Of a DNA stretch of 7,859 nt, positions 1-5,761 are shown piece after piece. How positions within the stretch are numbered: the first letter of the stretch is position 1; each line of letters starts with the position of its first letter. The notes beneath the pieces are model-generated. The model saw only the letters and a program-made list of their open reading frames with translations. It made no database searches and was not told the DNA's origin. Position numbers and translations under genes: made by a program. Source of the DNA: Deltaproteobacteria bacterium (GTDB taxonomy: Bacteria > Desulfobacterota > Desulfobacteria > Desulfobacterales > JAFDFH01); the NCBI GenBank assembly GCA_019309945.1, contig JAFDFH010000114.1:1-7859 (forward strand). The letters run 5' to 3'.

Positions 1-23
1 TGTATAAGCATCCAGCTAAATGA
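1..23 (+). CDS. C-terminal end of an upstream gene, possibly oleB (partial)
   Basis: Frame 3 is open from the window edge and ends at TGA 21-23, coding for the tail YKHPAK. This stop overlaps the oleC start as ATGA (20-23), the usual sign of translational coupling in an operon. In ole clusters the gene before oleC is commonly oleB, an alpha/beta-hydrolase-fold beta-lactone decarboxylase, so that is the guess. Six codons cannot identify a protein. Frame 1 is also open, to TAA 49-51, and could be the true upstream frame. Confidence 0.3.
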
Positions 24-1744
24 ACACTACCGACGAAATAAAAAAAAATAACCTCCTAAATGTCTCATCGCATCTGAAAAGCATGGCCGTGGATCAGCCA
101 TATAAAAGGGCGGTTGTTTACCCGGCGGGCATGGATAAAGACCGCCGGATTGCCTACGCCCACCTTACTTTTTTGCAGCTTGATCAGGAATCTGATTGCC
201 TGGCCCATGGTTTGGCAAAGGCTGGAATCCGGCGGGGTACCCGGACGATTTTAATGGTTAAACCCAGCCTGGAATTTTTTGCGCTAACCTTTGCCCTTTT
301 TAAAACCGGTGCGATTCCGGTGGTTGTCGACCCGGGAATGGGGATCCGCCGTATGCTCCAATGCCTTAAAGAGAGCCGGCCCAAAGCTTTTATCGGCATT
401 CCTCCCGCCCATGTTCTAAGAACATTGTTTCCCAAATTTTTCAATACCGTAAAAACATGGGTTACAGTGGGCCGGCGCTGGTTTTGGGGGGGACATACGT
501 TGAAACAGATCCGACCGCTTCCCTGGAAGCCGTATGACATGGCTAAAACAACCCGGGACGAAACCGCCGCCATTCTATTTACCACCGGAAGCACAGGTCC
601 TGCCAAGGGTGTTGTTTACACTCACGGTATTTTTGATGCCCAGATTCGCCATATCAAATCCCACTTCGGTATCGGAAGGGATGAAATCGATCTCCCGACT
701 TTCCCCCTCTTTGCGCTATTTGATCCCGCATTGGGGATGACGGCAATAATACCTGATATGGATCCCACCAGGCCGGCTTTTGTTGACCATGAAAAGATTA
801 TCGGTGCAATCCTTAGTCAGGGGGTGACAAATATGTTTGCTTCCCCTGCCCTGCTCAATCGTGTGGGACGCTATGGCAAGGCCAAAGGATTAAGATTGCC
901 GTCTTTGAAAAGAGTCGTTTCTGCGGGAGCGCCGGTGCTTCCAGACAATATTGAACAATTTGCCGGCATGTTATCCGATGGTGCCGAGGTTCACACACCT
1001 TACGGGGCAACCGAGGCCGTACCTGTCATTTCCATTGCAAGCAATGAAATTTTAAGCGAGACCCAAAAACTCAGCGAACAGGGTTACGGTACCTGTATTG
1101 GACGTCCGCTTGACGGAATTGAAATGTGCATTATAAAGATTATGGACGGTCCAATCATCGACTGGTCGGACCATCTGATCGTACCCGACGGTAATATCGG
1201 CGAAATAACGGTAAAGGGGGATCTGGTGACCCGGCAATATTTCGAAAACCCCAGAGCAGATGCCATTGCCAAAATCAATGACAGAAATGACGTCTGGCAC
1301 AGGATGGGAGATTTGGGCTGGAAAGATAACAAAGGAAGAATCTGGTTCTGCGGGCGTAAAAATCAACGCGTAACCACAGAATACGGCCCCCTCTTTACGA
1401 TTCCCTGTGAGGCCATTTTCAACCGGCATCCCCGGGTATTTCGAAGTGCACTTGTGGGCATCGGGTCCCCGACGAGACAAAAGCCGGTCATCTGTGTCGA
1501 ACTGGAACAAGCGGATAAAGGCAAAAAGAAAAGGAGGCTGAAAGAAGAGCTTCTCCAACTGGCAAGTCGACATGAACATACGAAGAATATCGACACAATC
1601 CTTTTTCACAAAGCGTTTCCGGTAGATATACGACACAACTCAAAAATTTTCCGTGAAAAGCTGGCAGTCTGGGCTGGGAAAAAATTCAAATACAAGGTAA
1701 AAGTTCAGCCACAAAGGCACGAAGGCACAAAAAAAGGAATATGA
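20..1744 (+). CDS. oleC: OleC, AMP-binding beta-lactone synthetase of olefin biosynthesis
   Basis: This 574-residue member of the ANL (AMP-forming) superfamily has its core motifs in order. They are the phosphate-binding loop TTGSTGPAKG (188-197), YGATEA (328-333), the GDL aspartate D431 in RMGDLGW, GRK (445-447) and a C-terminal lysine K542 in HNSKIFREK. OleC uses ATP to convert 2-alkyl-3-hydroxyalkanoic acids to beta-lactones, which OleB decarboxylates to long-chain cis-olefins. OleB, OleC and OleD are known to form a complex. The oleC assignment over other acyl-CoA/AMP ligases rests on this sequence type plus the oleD-like gene downstream. The start is ATG 20, in ATGA overlap with the preceding frame. 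The normal protein seems to end near KFKYKVKV. The last residues (QPQRHEGTKKGI) are read from the inverted repeat that begins at 1703, so the C-terminus appears remodelled by that insertion. Confidence 0.87.
   Translation: MNTTDEIKKNNLLNVSSHLKSMAVDQPYKRAVVYPAGMDKDRRIAYAHLTFLQLDQESDCLAHGLAKAGIRRGTRTILMVKPSLEFFALTFALFKTGAIPVVVDPGMGIRRMLQCLKESRPKAFIGIPPAHVLRTLFPKFFNTVKTWVTVGRRWFWGGHTLKQIRPLPWKPYDMAKTTRDETAAILFTTGSTGPAKGVVYTHGIFDAQIRHIKSHFGIGRDEIDLPTFPLFALFDPALGMTAIIPDMDPTRPAFVDHEKIIGAILSQGVTNMFASPALLNRVGRYGKAKGLRLPSLKRVVSAGAPVLPDNIEQFAGMLSDGAEVHTPYGATEAVPVISIASNEILSETQKLSEQGYGTCIGRPLDGIEMCIIKIMDGPIIDWSDHLIVPDGNIGEITVKGDLVTRQYFENPRADAIAKINDRNDVWHRMGDLGWKDNKGRIWFCGRKNQRVTTEYGPLFTIPCEAIFNRHPRVFRSALVGIGSPTRQKPVICVELEQADKGKKKRRLKEELLQLASRHEHTKNIDTILFHKAFPVDIRHNSKIFREKLAVWAGKKFKYKVKVQPQRHEGTKKGI
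1703..1728 (+). repeat. Left arm of 26-bp inverted repeat (8-bp units)
   Basis: This arm reads GTTCAGCC then ACAAAGGC, ACGAAGGC and AC, an 8-bp period. It matches the reverse complement of 1920-1945 at 24 of 26 positions. It lies inside the 3' end of oleC and encodes part of the OleC tail. The arms are about 190 bp apart and bracket the GxxExxY remnant. In the ole transcript they could pair as a long stem. Confidence 0.85.
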
Positions 1745-1777
1745 AGTTTAAACTTTTGTCAAAAAGAGAGGAATCTA

Positions 1778-1906
1778 TTGCTTAAAAAAATTGTAGATGC
1801 GGAATTTACGGTACATAAGGTATTAGGACGTGGTAAGTGCTTTGGTTTTCTTATCAATTTTAACGTACCTTTTATTAAAAACGGTATCAATAAAATTATA
1901 TTATAA
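1778..1906 (+). pseudogene. GxxExxY-family protein remnant, internally deleted
   Basis: The 42-codon frame joins an N-terminal piece, KIVDAEFTVHKVLGRG, to a C-terminal piece, GFLINFNVPFIKNGINKIIL. Both resemble the ends of GxxExxY-family proteins (usually about 120-130 residues). Those typically begin with an I-x-x-A-x-x-VHK-x-LG-x-G segment and end with a G-LINF segment and an I-x-R-I-like tail. The middle is missing, including the G-x-x-E-x-x-Y signature itself. No ATG starts this frame. A 15-codon ORF at 1741-1785 (MKFKLLSKREESIA) overlaps the oleC stop in another frame and may be the displaced original N-terminus. The stop TAA is followed at once by the right repeat tract. The family's function is not established. 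The family call comes from remembered conserved segments, and the deletion is inferred from the direct joining of the two ends. Confidence 0.65.
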
Positions 1907-1945
1907 CCTTCGTGGCTTAGTGCCTTAGTGCCTTAGTGGCTGAAC
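1907..1945 (+). repeat. Right 8-bp tandem tract, inverse of 1703-1728
   Basis: Four 8-bp units, CCTTCGTG, GCTTAGTG, CCTTAGTG and CCTTAGTG (1907-1938), are followed by GCTGAAC (1939-1945). The segment 1920-1945 is the inverted partner of 1703-1728. The tract starts on the base after the GxxExxY remnant's stop codon and ends 38 bp before the TPR gene's start. I see no clear target-site duplication outside the two arms. Confidence 0.88.
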
Positions 1946-1983
1946 TATTACAATACAAGTTATTCGGGGAAAGGGGCAAAAGA

Positions 1984-2493
1984 ATGAACAAAAAACAAAT
2001 ATCAGTGCTAATTCTGATTTTTTTATTCCATTTAAAAGGCATAGGTCTGGCGAATAACGATTTTGATATGGCCAAGAGCACTTATCGTATTGGAGAATAT
2101 AAAAAATCTGTTCAGCTTTTAAAGAAATTCACAAAAGCAAACCCGGCCAACATCGAAGCATGGGTTCTGTTGGGCGATTGCTACAATGCATTGGAGAAAA
2201 ACAAACAAACCATCGAAGCATATAAAAAAGCGATTTCGCTTGATCCTGAGGGTGTTGACACTATTTTGAAATTGGGGGTCACTTTTTACAAAATGGACGA
2301 TTTTGGTAACGCGATCGAAGCGTTTAAACTAATCCTTCAAATTAAACCTGACCATCCCGAGGCGCACTTCTGGCTGGGGGTTGTCAATGATCGTATCGGT
2401 AACATTGAAAAGGCCTTTGAGGAATACAACCTGTTGAAATCAATAGACCTGGAACTATCTAAAAAATTATACGACATCATCTTTTTGGAATGA
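1984..2493 (+). CDS. Small exported tetratricopeptide-repeat protein
   Basis: The protein has 169 residues from ATG 1984, preceded by a purine-rich stretch with AGGGG as a Shine-Dalgarno site. An in-frame open stretch begins at 1936, but it lies in the repeat tract and is not needed. Residues 1-23 look like a signal peptide: MNKK, a hydrophobic core, then GLA before NN, with no lipobox cysteine. The mature part has about four TPR units (roughly 28-61, 62-95, 96-129 and a partial one to 162), with typical A-x-x-LG-x-x-Y and A-x-x-P-x-x-x-A patterns. TPRs mediate protein-protein contacts, and no enzymatic residues are visible. It sits between oleC and oleD in the same orientation and ends 42 bp before oleD. 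That makes a periplasmic or membrane-associated partner of olefin formation possible, but it is not a standard ole gene and may have arrived with the inserted repeat element. Confidence 0.85.
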   Translation: MNKKQISVLILIFLFHLKGIGLANNDFDMAKSTYRIGEYKKSVQLLKKFTKANPANIEAWVLLGDCYNALEKNKQTIEAYKKAISLDPEGVDTILKLGVTFYKMDDFGNAIEAFKLILQIKPDHPEAHFWLGVVNDRIGNIEKAFEEYNLLKSIDLELSKKLYDIIFLE

Positions 2494-2535
2494 TGAGACG
2501 CTTTCTCTTTAGCACGCTGTGATTGTGAGGCATTT

Positions 2536-3546
2536 ATTAATAAAAAACTCCCCTTAAACGTCCTCGTTACCGGCGGTGGCGGTTTCCTCGGTGGTGAAAT
2601 CGTCAGACGGTTGGTCCAGCGGGGAGATGCGGTTCGTAGCTTGTCCCGGAGATTTTACCCGGAACTATCCTCCCTGGGTGTTGAACAGATCCAGGGTGAC
2701 ATTGGCGACCGGGTTGCGGTTGACAAAGCATGCCAGGGCGTGGATCTTGTATTTCATGTGGCCGCCAAACCCGGTATCTGGGGGCATTATTCCGACTATT
2801 TTAAAACAAATGTTTCCGGAACCCGGAACGTTATCGATGCCTGCCTAAACCATAACATTTCAAAACTTGTTTATACCAGTTCACCCAGCGTTATTTTCGA
2901 CGGTACCAACATGGAAGGTGTGGATGAATCCGTTCCGTATCCCAAGCGGTTTCACGCCTACTATCCTCAAACCAAAGCCCTGGCCGAACAATGCATTAAA
3001 GCGATCCGTCATGACCGTTTAATGACGATTATATTAAGACCCCATCTCATTTGGGGCCCACGGGACAACCACCTTATTCCAAGGATTATTGCAGGGGCAA
3101 AAAAACTGGTCAGAGTCGGCAACGGAAAAAACCGGGTGGATACTATTTACATTGACAACGCGGCGGAAGCCCATATTCTGGCGGCTGATAAATTGGACGA
3201 GAATCCGGATCTATCAGGAAATATCTATTTTATAAGCCAGGGAGAGCCTGTCTTCTTGTGGGATATGATCAACGACATATTAAAAGCCGCCGGACTTGCT
3301 CCGGTAAAGCATTCAATTCCCAGATGGGTAGCGTGGATGATCGGAGCCCTATTAGAACTGGTCTATAAAACGTTTCATGTAAAAAATGAGCCTCGAATGA
3401 CACGATTTATCGCGGATGAACTTGCAACCGCCCACTGGTTCGATATGACGGCCGCAAGAAAAGATTTGGGATATACTCCGAAAGTGACAACCGAAGAAGG
3501 CCTGAAGCGGCTGGAGAAATGGCTGCGAAACAAGGCCGTACTCTGA
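2536..3546 (+). CDS. oleD: OleD, NAD(P)H-dependent 2-alkyl-3-oxoalkanoate reductase (ATT start)
   Basis: This is an extended short-chain dehydrogenase/3-beta-HSD-like protein of 336 residues. It has an N-terminal Rossmann motif, VLVTGGGGFLGG (about 9-20), a YTSSPSV serine segment near 115, the catalytic pair Y143/K147 in YPQTK, and the LRPHLIWGPRD segment typical of the family. OleD reduces the OleA condensation product (2-alkyl-3-oxoalkanoic acid) to the hydroxy acid used by OleC. The coding frame plainly includes the glycine motif, so starts inside the gene, such as TTG 2611, are wrong. Between the in-frame stop at 2494 and the motif there is no ATG, GTG, TTG or CTG. ATT 2536 lies five bases after GAGG (2527-2530) and gives MNKKLPLNVLVTGGGG. 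An ATT start is the simplest reading; a sequencing error or frameshift upstream is the alternative. Confidence 0.85.
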   Translation: MNKKLPLNVLVTGGGGFLGGEIVRRLVQRGDAVRSLSRRFYPELSSLGVEQIQGDIGDRVAVDKACQGVDLVFHVAAKPGIWGHYSDYFKTNVSGTRNVIDACLNHNISKLVYTSSPSVIFDGTNMEGVDESVPYPKRFHAYYPQTKALAEQCIKAIRHDRLMTIILRPHLIWGPRDNHLIPRIIAGAKKLVRVGNGKNRVDTIYIDNAAEAHILAADKLDENPDLSGNIYFISQGEPVFLWDMINDILKAAGLAPVKHSIPRWVAWMIGALLELVYKTFHVKNEPRMTRFIADELATAHWFDMTAARKDLGYTPKVTTEEGLKRLEKWLRNKAVL

Positions 3547-3612
3547 AATCACCATTTGCATCATTCCTCAGCAGCACGGCCCTGGCTTTCCACTGTACTG
3601 TCTTGTTCTGCC

Positions 3613-3936
3613 TTATAGATCCAGTTGAACCTTAATCGCCTGGGCTACACCATCCATCCCAGCAGAAGAAATTGATCCTGCATTATTTATTAGCCGCTTC
3701 TTACTCACTGTGGTAAGTTGATCGGCCATAGCTTTGGACTTTTTCCCCCGGAACGTCACATATGATTCGCTGGGGTAAAGTTTACCAACATTACTCATCA
3801 AGGGCACGACTTGGACCCTATTAAGGAACTGATTGGCAGCATCATTACTTACAATGACAGCCGGGCGCTGCTTACGAACCTCACCACCGACGGAAAGGTC
3901 GAAGTTAATCCACCACACTTCACCTCTTTTCATCAT
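3613..3936 (-). CDS. MazF/PemK-family mRNA-interferase toxin
   Basis: This 107-residue protein is full length for the family. Visible family features are RGEVWWINFD near the start, KQRPAVIVSND (about 22-32), the VVPL strand, and KAMADQLTTVSKKRL (about 68-82), which corresponds to the conserved D-Q-x-x-T-V-x-x-x-R-L segment. MazF/PemK toxins are ribosome-independent endoribonucleases that cleave mRNA at short motifs. Two ATGs lie in tandem (3936 and 3933). GGAG ends six bases before the first, so 3936 is chosen. The start overlaps the antitoxin gene's end by 17 bases, as expected for coupled antitoxin-toxin pairs. The gene converges on oleD, leaving 66 bp between their stops with no clear terminator hairpin. 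It looks intact and functional. Confidence 0.9.
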   Translation of the reverse strand: MMKRGEVWWINFDLSVGGEVRKQRPAVIVSNDAANQFLNRVQVVPLMSNVGKLYPSESYVTFRGKKSKAMADQLTTVSKKRLINNAGSISSAGMDGVAQAIKVQLDL

Positions 3937-4150
3937 TTACGTCTCCAAATGTGCCCTCAGACCACTCAAGGGCTTCGGATTCTCTGACCTGATCAGCTGC
4001 CATCGCTTTATATGCAGCATACATATTTTTTTTGACAACATGTGGACGAACTAATTCTTCAATAAAACGACTGATTTTTCGTGGCCCAATGACTGTCCGT
4101 AAGCCGTTATAGACTTCCTCGTCAATGGTCAATGTGAGTTTTTTTTGCAT
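3920..4150 (-). CDS. Ribbon-helix-helix antitoxin (MazE-like) of the MazF/PemK pair
   Basis: The 76-residue protein begins MQKKLTLTIDEEVYNGL. That is a basic beta-strand followed by helices (GPRKISRFIEELVRPHV), typical of ribbon-helix-helix DNA-binding antitoxins. The acidic C-terminal half (about 50-76) would wrap the toxin. ATG 4150 is chosen because a strong Shine-Dalgarno-like AAGGGGGGTG lies just upstream; the GTG at 4159 falls inside that site and is unlikely. The gene overlaps the toxin gene by 17 bases. Its promoter carries two TACGTGTA direct repeats 11 bp apart, a plausible autoregulatory operator. The exact antitoxin family cannot be fixed by eye. The pairing is inferred from the overlap and order. 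Confidence 0.85.
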   Translation of the reverse strand: MQKKLTLTIDEEVYNGLRTVIGPRKISRFIEELVRPHVVKKNMYAAYKAMAADQVRESEALEWSEGTFGDVNDEKR

Positions 4151-4172
4151 CAAAAACACCCCCCTTAGAAGT

Positions 4173-4208
4173 TACACGTATAATACACGTAAAGCACATT
4201 CATGTCAA
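4173..4208 (-). promoter_or_regulatory. mazEF-type promoter with direct-repeat operator
   Basis: On the minus strand TTGACA (4208-4203) is separated by 17 bases from TATTAT (4185-4180). The direct repeats TACGTGTA at 4191-4184 and 4180-4173 are offset by 11 bp, about one helical turn. They overlap the -10 element, which suits repression by a ribbon-helix-helix antitoxin. The pattern is read directly; the binding is inferred. Confidence 0.75.
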
Positions 4209-4246
4209 GAGGCAAGAAATGTTTTTATTGGGGCGGAACCCGCTCT

Positions 4247-4381
4247 TCAGCCACAGCGTTCAACTGTTGACTGACTTTGAACCAGAGAGTATTTTTCAAG
4301 TATGATTTTCAAGGCATCTGAAGGCGGGCCTTTCCATAAAACAGCCGAGATCAACACGTTTGTATCAACGACTATGTTCAT
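4247..4381 (-). pseudogene. PIN-domain toxin, truncated to its N-terminal third
   Basis: The frame MNIVVDTNVLISAVLWKG continues with PPSDALKIILEKYSLVQSQS, then diverges and stops at codon 45 (TGA 4247-4249). The beginning matches PIN-domain toxins of the COG1569/TIGR00305 type, normally about 140 residues. Only the first catalytic aspartate (D6) is left, and the later acidic residues of the PIN active site are missing, so it cannot be an active RNase. ATG 4381 has GAGG upstream and overlaps the end of the neighbouring antitoxin gene by 17 bases, the original operon arrangement. Homology seems to fade around residue 41 (position about 4260), which puts the break 50-60 bp from the mazEF-type promoter. 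This suggests the loss came with insertion or joining of that module. Confidence 0.8.
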
Positions 4382-4601
4382 TCTCTTTCCTCGCTTTATG
4401 GACTTCTTTGTTTATCTCCTCCATAGACATGAAGTCTTCGTCCGGTTCGGAAGAAAAATCGAGCAAAGAATAAGTCTTTTTGATTATCAGGCTGTCACCT
4501 TCTATAATCGCAATGAATTTCCTTTGTTTGCCCAGCCATTTACGCAGGATTACATCTGTTTTTAACGTATTTCCATCTGAATAGATTACCGTTGTTTCCA
4601 T
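4365..4601 (-). CDS. Putative antitoxin of a PIN-toxin pair, now without intact partner
   Basis: The 78-residue protein begins METTVIYSDGNTLKTDVIL, continues with a hydrophobic IAIIEGDSLIIKK stretch and has an acidic C-terminal tail (SSEPDEDFMSMEEINKEVH). I do not recognise a named DNA-binding fold. Its job is inferred from its size and from the 17-base overlap with the downstream truncated PIN toxin. ATG 4601 is preferred over an upstream GTG near 4646 because AGGGGG lies seven bases before it. The frame is intact although the toxin is broken, so it could persist as a solitary antitoxin or regulator, or simply not have decayed yet. The gene begins about 60 bp after the methyltransferase remnant's stop; no clear promoter of its own is visible. 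Confidence 0.7.
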   Translation of the reverse strand: METTVIYSDGNTLKTDVILRKWLGKQRKFIAIIEGDSLIIKKTYSLLDFSSEPDEDFMSMEEINKEVHKARKENEHSR

Positions 4602-4628
4602 GCTACCCCCTGATATGATTCTTTTTGC

Positions 4629-4654
4629 CCGGGCAGCTCTTACCAACTGCCCGG
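4629..4654. other. 8-bp perfect inverted repeat (hairpin) between genes
   Basis: CCGGGCAG (4629-4636) and CTGCCCGG (4647-4654) form a perfect 8-bp stem with a 10-base loop, five bases past the methyltransferase remnant's final stop on the minus strand. Neither strand has a T run after the stem, so an intrinsic terminator is doubtful. An mRNA 3'-end stabiliser or a factor-dependent termination site is possible. Confidence 0.6.
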
Positions 4655-4659
4655 AATGA

Positions 4660-5408
4660 TTATATGTTTATCTCCACAGTGATGCTTGTATCACACCCGA
4701 AAACATCTATTATCTTCACGCAGGCAGTATATCTGCCTTTTTTCGGATATCTGTCATATCCAAAATCACTGACGGTTTTAAGTGTCCGATCTTTGCGGGT
4801 ACGGAAATTTCATTCATGAAATTTTCCTCTCCAAATATTTCGAGAAGGATTAGTTTCAAGTGTTGGCCTACGTGCCAATCGTAATGAACATATAGTGTGC
4901 CCTTTTCACTCAACAAATCCCTAATTAAAACGATACGCTCATGCATCATTTGCAAATAAGAATCCGTTCCCTTGCCCCACATATCCCGATATGCAACCAT
5001 CTCCAGGGCAGACTGATCTTTCCCTACATTCTCCCTTTTTTCCCCGATTGGTACATTCATCGTAAAATCAGCCCCTACGTCAAACGGTGGGTCAATGTAA
5101 ATGAGATCAATCTTTCCCTTGAACTCCTTTAACAGACTTGCCATCACCAGTTTATTATCACCCCATATCAACCGATTTCGGAAATCATCACTATGGGATT
5201 TAACAGGATCAAAAAGATTCCCTTGAACGTACGCTCGTGAAGCTGGTTCATCCACAGTCTCAATCCTCTGAAGCGGCATGGCACATCCTGCAATATCCAC
5301 CGCCCGCCTTTTGCCATACTCATCATACTTCCCTTCCCAGATCAGTTCCGTCTTCATCTGCGAAAACGGATGCGGGTTGTCCAGTCCCCAGCGTATCTTG
5401 TTATTTAT
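4660..5408 (-). pseudogene. Type III-like (Mod) DNA methyltransferase, internally deleted and out of frame
   Basis: The N-terminal part (ATG 5357 leftward, about 184 residues) carries LIWGDNKLVMASLL (63-76) and the catalytic DPPF motif (89-92) of amino-methyltransferases. These act on adenine N6 or cytosine N4. It continues through YVHYDWHVGQHLKLIL to FMNEI. Here the central and C-terminal body, including the AdoMet-binding motif expected downstream, is missing. The N-terminal frame reads 29 unrelated codons to TGA 4716. In another frame, 4809-4660, lies a natural-looking tail: FRTRKDRTLKTVSDFGYD, then KGRYTACVKIIDVFG, ending SITVEINI. This resembles the C-termini of the same large methyltransferases. 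The reading frame extends above 5357 through RWGLDNPHPFSQ to ATA 5408, which sits seven bases after GGAG, so the original ATG has probably become ATA. No restriction subunit is present. Confidence 0.8.
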
Positions 5409-5461
5409 AAAGTTTCTCCGCTATTACTCAACCGTAAGTTCCTTCGAACGTGCATGGAGGG

Positions 5462-5481
5462 ATCATGGGGATGCCCATGAT
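5462..5481. repeat. Perfect 8-bp hairpin in the methyltransferase leader
   Basis: ATCATGGG and CCCATGAT form an 8-bp stem around GATG. On the plus strand it is followed by TTTTATG, a poor T run. It could be a leader structure or a small repeat; nothing decides between them. Confidence 0.5.
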
Positions 5482-5509
5482 TTTATGCGTTTCTATTCTT
5501 TCCGATCTC

Positions 5510-5537
5510 ATTAAAAACATTAACGCTTCGCTGTCAA
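5510..5537 (-). promoter_or_regulatory. Candidate promoter for the methyltransferase remnant
   Basis: The minus strand has TTGACA (5537-5532), a 16-base gap and TTTAAT (5515-5510). This would start transcription near 5503 and leave a leader of about 95 bases before codon ATA 5408. A hairpin (5462-5481) falls inside that leader. Confidence 0.45.
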
Positions 5538-5591
5538 TTTATAGTGTAATGCAATCCAAGCATATGGTCTCAGCTGAACGACTCCACGGTA

Positions 5592-5746
5592 ACGAGAGCG
5601 TTAGGTTGGTTTTATTGGCCCCGGTGAAATCCCCTGACGGGGTCTGCGTGGCAGAATTTCATAGGCAAGTTTGGTTGGTTGCGATGGTTGGGATGGTTAG
5701 AACGTTATGATGGTTAAGATCGTTTGGATCGTTTGGAACTCGATGT
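5592..5746. repeat. Left 9-bp-period degenerate repeat tract, interrupted
   Basis: Two blocks share a 9-bp register. Block one (5592-5618) reads ACGAGAGCG, TTAGGTTGG, TTTTATTGG. Block two (5666-5746) runs CAAGTTTGG, TTGGTTGCG, ATGGTTGGG, ATGGTTAGA, ACGTTATGA, TGGTTAAGA, TCGTTTGGA twice, then ACTCGATGT. Between the blocks, 47 bp (5619-5665) holds a folded element. Block one matches the beginning of the right tract at 6475-6509 in the same orientation. The tract ends 15 bp from the stop codon of the PIN toxin gene. Confidence 0.8.
5625..5661. other. Fully paired three-way-junction element
   Basis: TGAAAT (5625-5630) pairs with ATTTCA (5656-5661). Inside it are two hairpins with no unpaired joint bases: CCCC-TGAC-GGGG (5631-5642) and TCTGC-GTG-GCAGA (5643-5655). 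All 15 base pairs are Watson-Crick. It may be a stem TGAAATCCCC/GGGGATTTCA into which a small palindrome was inserted. Its function is unknown. Confidence 0.7.
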
Positions 5747-5761
5747 TTGTTTAATTCCCTA

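Noticed and set aside
184..606. Minus-strand open frame of 140 codons opposite oleC
   Set aside because: Shadow of the oleC coding frame; no ribosome site and no domain.
1052..1636. Long minus-strand open frame opposite oleC
   Set aside because: It lies wholly antisense to a gene with all ANL motifs, and its translation shows no recognisable domain.
2576..2848. Plus-strand frame overlapping the start of oleD
   Set aside because: The oleD frame carries the Rossmann motif across the same bases; this one has no domain features.
4629..4654. Intrinsic terminator
   Set aside because: The stem is good, but neither strand has a T run after it, so it is listed only as a hairpin.
5428..5520. 30-codon minus-strand ORF (MFLMRSERIETHKIMG and onward)
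   Set aside because: It lies in the presumed methyltransferase leader, its first ATG is upstream of the likely transcription start, and I do not recognise it. It could be a scrap of an older gene.
5450..5710. Plus-strand frame of 86 codons
   Set aside because: It reads through the hairpin, the three-way-junction element and the 9-bp repeats; its composition follows the repeats, not a protein.
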